Source of the DNA: Cellulomonas humilata | GTDB taxonomy: Bacteria > Actinomycetota > Actinomycetes > Actinomycetales > Cellulomonadaceae | Reading direction: 5' to 3' | Length of the DNA: 64,000 bases | Assembly: GCF_013359775.1 (NCBI RefSeq) | Contig: NZ_JABMCI010000070.1 | Location: forward strand, 434,001 to 498,000 | Shown: in pieces, positions 61,386 to 64,000 of the stretch | How positions within the stretch are numbered: the stretch's first letter is position 1 | Layout: every line of letters starts with the position of its first letter | Position numbers and translations under genes: made by a program | Notes under the pieces: generated by a model | The model's database searches: none | Seen by the model: the letters and a program-made list of their open reading frames with translations, nothing else | Told to the model about the DNA's origin: nothing

Positions 61386-63020
61386 TCAGTTCAGCCGGTC
61401 GGGGTCGACCAGGCCCCAGTACGCCGGCTTGGCTTGCAGGTGCGCGTCGAACAGGAGCGGTGCCTCGAACGGACGCTCTGTCGGCCAGGCCCGCAGCCAG
61501 CTCCGGGAGTCGTACAGACCCCACACGCTCAGCGAGGAGAGGGCGCCCGGGTGCCGCCGGAGCGCCGCCAGCAGGTCCCGGAGGTACCGGCCCTGCTCCG
61601 CGAGGCGCTCGGGGGGTGCCGAGTCGAGCACCTCGGTCGACTCGGAGATCGCGACGTCGAGCTCCGTGACGGCCTGCCGCACACCGAGGTCCTCGAACGT
61701 TGCGATGGTGTCCTCGATCCCCGAGACGGGCACCCGCAGGTCGACGTGCAGCTGGTGGCCGATCCCGTCGATCGGGACGCCCTCGTCGAGCAGGCGCTCC
61801 ACGACTGCCGCGGCCGCCCGGCGCTTCGTCCGGTTCTCGGTGCCGTAGTCGTTCAGGTACAGGACCGTGTCCGGCCCGAACGCCTCGCGTGCGATCCGGA
61901 ACGCCGCCGCGACGTAGTCCGGTCCCAGCACCGCGTACCACTGGTTGCGCCGCAGGCCGTCGTCCTGCTCCGGGTCGATCGCCTCGTTCACGACGTCCCA
62001 CGACCGCACGGGGTTCCGGTCGCCGTATCGGTCCTCCAGGTGCGTCGCGACCGTCCGGACGTGCGTCTCCAGGCGGGCGAGCAGGAGGGCCTGGTCCGCC
62101 GGGCTCTGCCCGAGCTCGCGTCCGTCGGGCGCGCGGAAGAACCAGTCGGGGGTCGAGCGGTGCCACACGAGGGTGTGGCCGTGCACGGCAAGGCCGTGGG
62201 CGACCGCGAAGTCGAGCACCTCGTCGGCGCGCTCGAACGTGAACTCGCCCTCGCGCGGCTGGACGCTCGCGGGCTTCAGCGCGTTCTCCGGGGTGATCAT
62301 CGAGAAGTGCCGCGTGAGCAGCTCCGCGGGGGCGCCGGCCAGGTCCTGACTGCCCACGGCGGTGCCGACGGGGAAGTCGTCCGCGAGGGCCTCGCGCAGC
62401 GCCGGGATGTCGGTCTGCACCGGCGGTGCCTGCCTGGTCACGGTGACGTCGTCGAGCAGGAAGTCGGCGAGCGTGCCGGTCGACTCGACGTAGAGCGCGG
62501 GGTGCTGCTGCGCGCGGTCGGGGAGGGTGTACTCGGCGCGGAGCTCGACCCATCCCTCAGCCCCGACGGGCGTGCGCACGAGGTGGTCGTGGACGCGCTC
62601 GCCGTCGACGTCACGGCGGACCGTCAGCTGGAGCTCGCCCGGGACGGAGGTCACGCCGGGCGCCAGGCGGACCCACACGGACAGCGTGTGCTGCGTGCCG
62701 GGGGTGAGAACCCCGGTGACGTCGAGCAGCGCACCGTTCCACGCCTCGGTGCGGCCGCTCGTGACCAGGCTCGAGCCCCCGGAGTGGGCGTCGCCCTCGC
62801 GGGCCACGACGTCTGCGGTGCCGAGGCCTTCCCAGCCGTCGGTGCCGTCCTCGAAGTCGCTCGCGAGCACCGTGCTGACCCGGTCGGGCGCGGCGGCCGG
62901 AGCGGCAGTCGCGGTGGGAGCCGGCGCCTGTCCGGGGCCAGGCGGGAGCGGACCGACGAGCAGCACGACCGCGAGGACGAGCGCGGCCACCACGAGCAGG
63001 GCAGGGATGAGTCGTCGCAC
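61386..63020 (-). CDS. GH10 endo-xylanase with N-terminal CBM and membrane anchor
   Basis: A 544-residue protein. A signal or anchor helix (LIPALLVVAALVLAVVLLVG) is followed by a Pro-rich linker, then a jelly-roll carbohydrate-binding module of the CBM4/CBM22 type (FEDGTDGWEGLG), then a GH10 barrel with the acid/base Glu in WDVVNEAID and the nucleophile in TELDVAI. It hydrolyses beta-1,4-xylan. The helix has no clear cleavage site, so it may stay on the cell surface. GTG 63020 has the RBS GGGGAG. Confidence 0.88.
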   Translation of the reverse strand: MRRLIPALLVVAALVLAVVLLVGPLPPGPGQAPAPTATAAPAAAPDRVSTVLASDFEDGTDGWEGLGTADVVAREGDAHSGGSSLVTSGRTEAWNGALLDVTGVLTPGTQHTLSVWVRLAPGVTSVPGELQLTVRRDVDGERVHDHLVRTPVGAEGWVELRAEYTLPDRAQQHPALYVESTGTLADFLLDDVTVTRQAPPVQTDIPALREALADDFPVGTAVGSQDLAGAPAELLTRHFSMITPENALKPASVQPREGEFTFERADEVLDFAVAHGLAVHGHTLVWHRSTPDWFFRAPDGRELGQSPADQALLLARLETHVRTVATHLEDRYGDRNPVRSWDVVNEAIDPEQDDGLRRNQWYAVLGPDYVAAAFRIAREAFGPDTVLYLNDYGTENRTKRRAAAAVVERLLDEGVPIDGIGHQLHVDLRVPVSGIEDTIATFEDLGVRQAVTELDVAISESTEVLDSAPPERLAEQGRYLRDLLAALRRHPGALSSLSVWGLYDSRSWLRAWPTERPFEAPLLFDAHLQAKPAYWGLVDPDRLN

Positions 63021-63182
63021 GACGGCACAGCTCCCCCCGGTCGATGGCGCGTCGGTCGTGCCACCGTAGGCAGACGGACCAGGCCCGGGGCAAGCGCGCG
63101 CAGGCCCCACGAGCGCGGCGCCGTGACGCACCGCACACGAGCGCGACCTGTTCGGCCTGCTCGACCGGCGCCCCGGGGATGA

Positions 63183-63389
63183 TCAGCAGCAGCGCGCGCC
63201 CGGGTGGGCGTCCTGCTCCGCGTGCCGCTCGCGCCAGTACGCCCGCTCCGACACCGGCGCCGTGCCGGGATGGACGCGTGCGAGGTGCGCGACGTAGCGG
63301 TCGTAGTCGCGGTCGCCTAGCAGCGCGGTCGTGTACCACCGCACGGCGTGGCCGGCCCGCATGAGGGCCTGCGTCAGGCCGGCGGTCAC
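63183..63389 (-). CDS. YbdD/YjiX-family small protein
   Basis: A 68-residue protein of the YbdD family: RWYTTALLGDRDYDRYVAHL then APVSERAYWRER. It is always encoded next to CstA, and here its GTG overlaps the cstA stop (GTGA). Function unknown, linked to peptide or pyruvate uptake by its neighbour. Confidence 0.85.
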   Translation of the reverse strand: MTAGLTQALMRAGHAVRWYTTALLGDRDYDRYVAHLARVHPGTAPVSERAYWRERHAEQDAHPGARCC

Positions 63390-64000
63390 GACCCTGCTCC
63401 CGTCGGCGCGCGGTCCCGGTCGCGGGCGTCCCACAGCGCCTGGACCTCGCGCTCCGCGGGGGTGGCGACGAGGCCGCGGGGGGCGAAGAGGCGTGACGGC
63501 ACGTCCGGCTCCTCGGTGGAGGGCAGCCCGCCGGCGCGCACCGACCGCACGATGACGACCGCGCCCACCACCACGACCACGAGCACCAGGACGGCGAAGA
63601 TGATCGACAACGTCCCCTGGATCGCGGTGTTCCGGATCACCGCGTCCATCTCGGCGGGCGACGCGGCGACGCCGAACGACTGGTCACCGGCCGCCCGGGC
63701 GTCCTGGAACGCCCGGTGCTGCGCCCAGTACCCGATGCGCGGCTCGGCGGAGAAGATCTTCTGGTACGACGCGGTCATCGTCACGACCAGGTCCCACACG
63801 AGCGGCACCGCCGGGATCCACACCCACCGGTACAGCCGCTTCTTGGTCACGACCACCGTCACCACGGTGAGCGCGATCGCCGCGAGCAGCTGGTTCGCGA
63901 TCCCGAAGAGCGGGAACAGGGTGTTGATCCCGCCGAGGGGGTCGGTGACGCCCATGAGCAGGATCGCCCCCCACGCCGCGACGACGACCACGGAGCACAC
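63386..64000 (-). CDS. cstA: CstA carbon-starvation/pyruvate-peptide transporter (C-terminal part)
   Basis: The visible 204 residues are the C-terminus of CstA; the start is beyond the window. The CstA signature is GGINTLFPLFGIANQLLAAI, followed by helices and a 40-residue cytoplasmic tail. CstA-type proteins take up peptides or pyruvate when carbon is scarce. Operon with YbdD. Confidence 0.9.
   Translation of the reverse strand: MCSVVVVAAWGAILLMGVTDPLGGINTLFPLFGIANQLLAAIALTVVTVVVTKKRLYRWVWIPAVPLVWDLVVTMTASYQKIFSAEPRIGYWAQHRAFQDARAAGDQSFGVAASPAEMDAVIRNTAIQGTLSIIFAVLVLVVVVVGAVVIVRSVRAGGLPSTEEPDVPSRLFAPRGLVATPAEREVQALWDARDRDRAPTGAGS

Noticed and set aside
63021..63182. CebR-type operator or other palindrome before the GH10 xylanase
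   Set aside because: No TGGGAGCGCTCCCA-like site or clear dyad was seen in this gap.

Overview
The window is very GC-rich DNA with many GTG starts, dense gene packing and frequent 4-bp ATGA/GTGA start-stop overlaps, which points to a high-GC actinobacterium. The secreted glycanases point to Cellulomonas or a close relative: a GH11-CBM2-NodB deacetylase-CBM2 enzyme with the module order known from Cellulomonas fimi Xyn11A, a GH5-X2-CBM46 endoglucanase, a GH10 xylanase, and a secreted HELAH protein ending in a Pro-Thr linker and CBM2. No rRNA, tRNA, CRISPR array, insertion sequence, phage gene or replication origin is visible, and no stretch over about 300 bases lacks a gene. This looks like ordinary chromosome carrying several accessory cassettes.

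Layout. 1-6.3 kb: the end of a ThiP/FbpB-type ABC importer, an SRPBCC protein, a double-GNAT protein, a membrane-GNAT fusion, and an Nramp metal transporter behind an 18-bp dyad. 6.3-11.6 kb: a DUF559/AbiEi-type gene between two related palindromic elements, then an ECF42-type sigma factor with a run of DGPF (YCII-related) genes, a divergent ArsR-VOC pair and an orphan DGPF gene. 11.6-16.2 kb: a broken SDR gene, a PadR regulator with a clear operator, a DivIVA-domain protein, small genes, and a zinc alcohol dehydrogenase. 16.3-22.4 kb: a two-component system, two methyltransferases with a lipoprotein, and an unusual DUF6345-like gene pair. 22.5-28 kb: a universal stress protein with two CrcB fluoride channels, a nitronate monooxygenase-like enzyme, FabI, and a TetR-hydrolase pair. 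28-35 kb: a metal and arsenic resistance island (CDF and MFS exporters each with its own ArsR; ArsR-ArsN divergent from ArsM; an ArsR-ArsC fusion followed by ArsC and an APC permease). 35-41 kb: transporters, a membrane-anchored MazF-like protein, a PIN-GNAT pair and an AAA ATPase. 41-46 kb: the secreted HELAH-CBM2 protein, a methyltransferase and a second ECF42 locus. 46-50 kb: two ABC-2 exporters, one with a divergent TetR. 50-55 kb: the xylanase/deacetylase and the GH5, each behind a LacI-like palindrome. 55-61 kb: XRE-DUF2975, DUF1801, a UvrA-like ATPase, an SDR and a third ECF42 locus. 61-64 kb: a GH10 xylanase, YbdD and the end of CstA.

The strongest regulatory theme is the ECF42/DGPF system. 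There are three sigma factor genes and seven DGPF-like genes, and five upstream regions match TGTCGA-N17/18-CG(T/A)C or a close variant, all 40-51 bases before a DGPF start. One of these drives an orphan DGPF gene, so the sigma factors probably share a regulon. Two of the three sigma genes have no usual start codon at the expected place and instead seem to start at CTG inside a CTGA overlap with the DGPF stop. A second theme is a family of four large intergenic palindromes with a shared layout (GAGnnCGnnAGT arms) whose stems differ by compensating changes. The least explained genes are the DUF6345-like pair at 20.1-21.7 kb, which carries a His-Gly/Cys arrangement resembling caspase-like peptidases.
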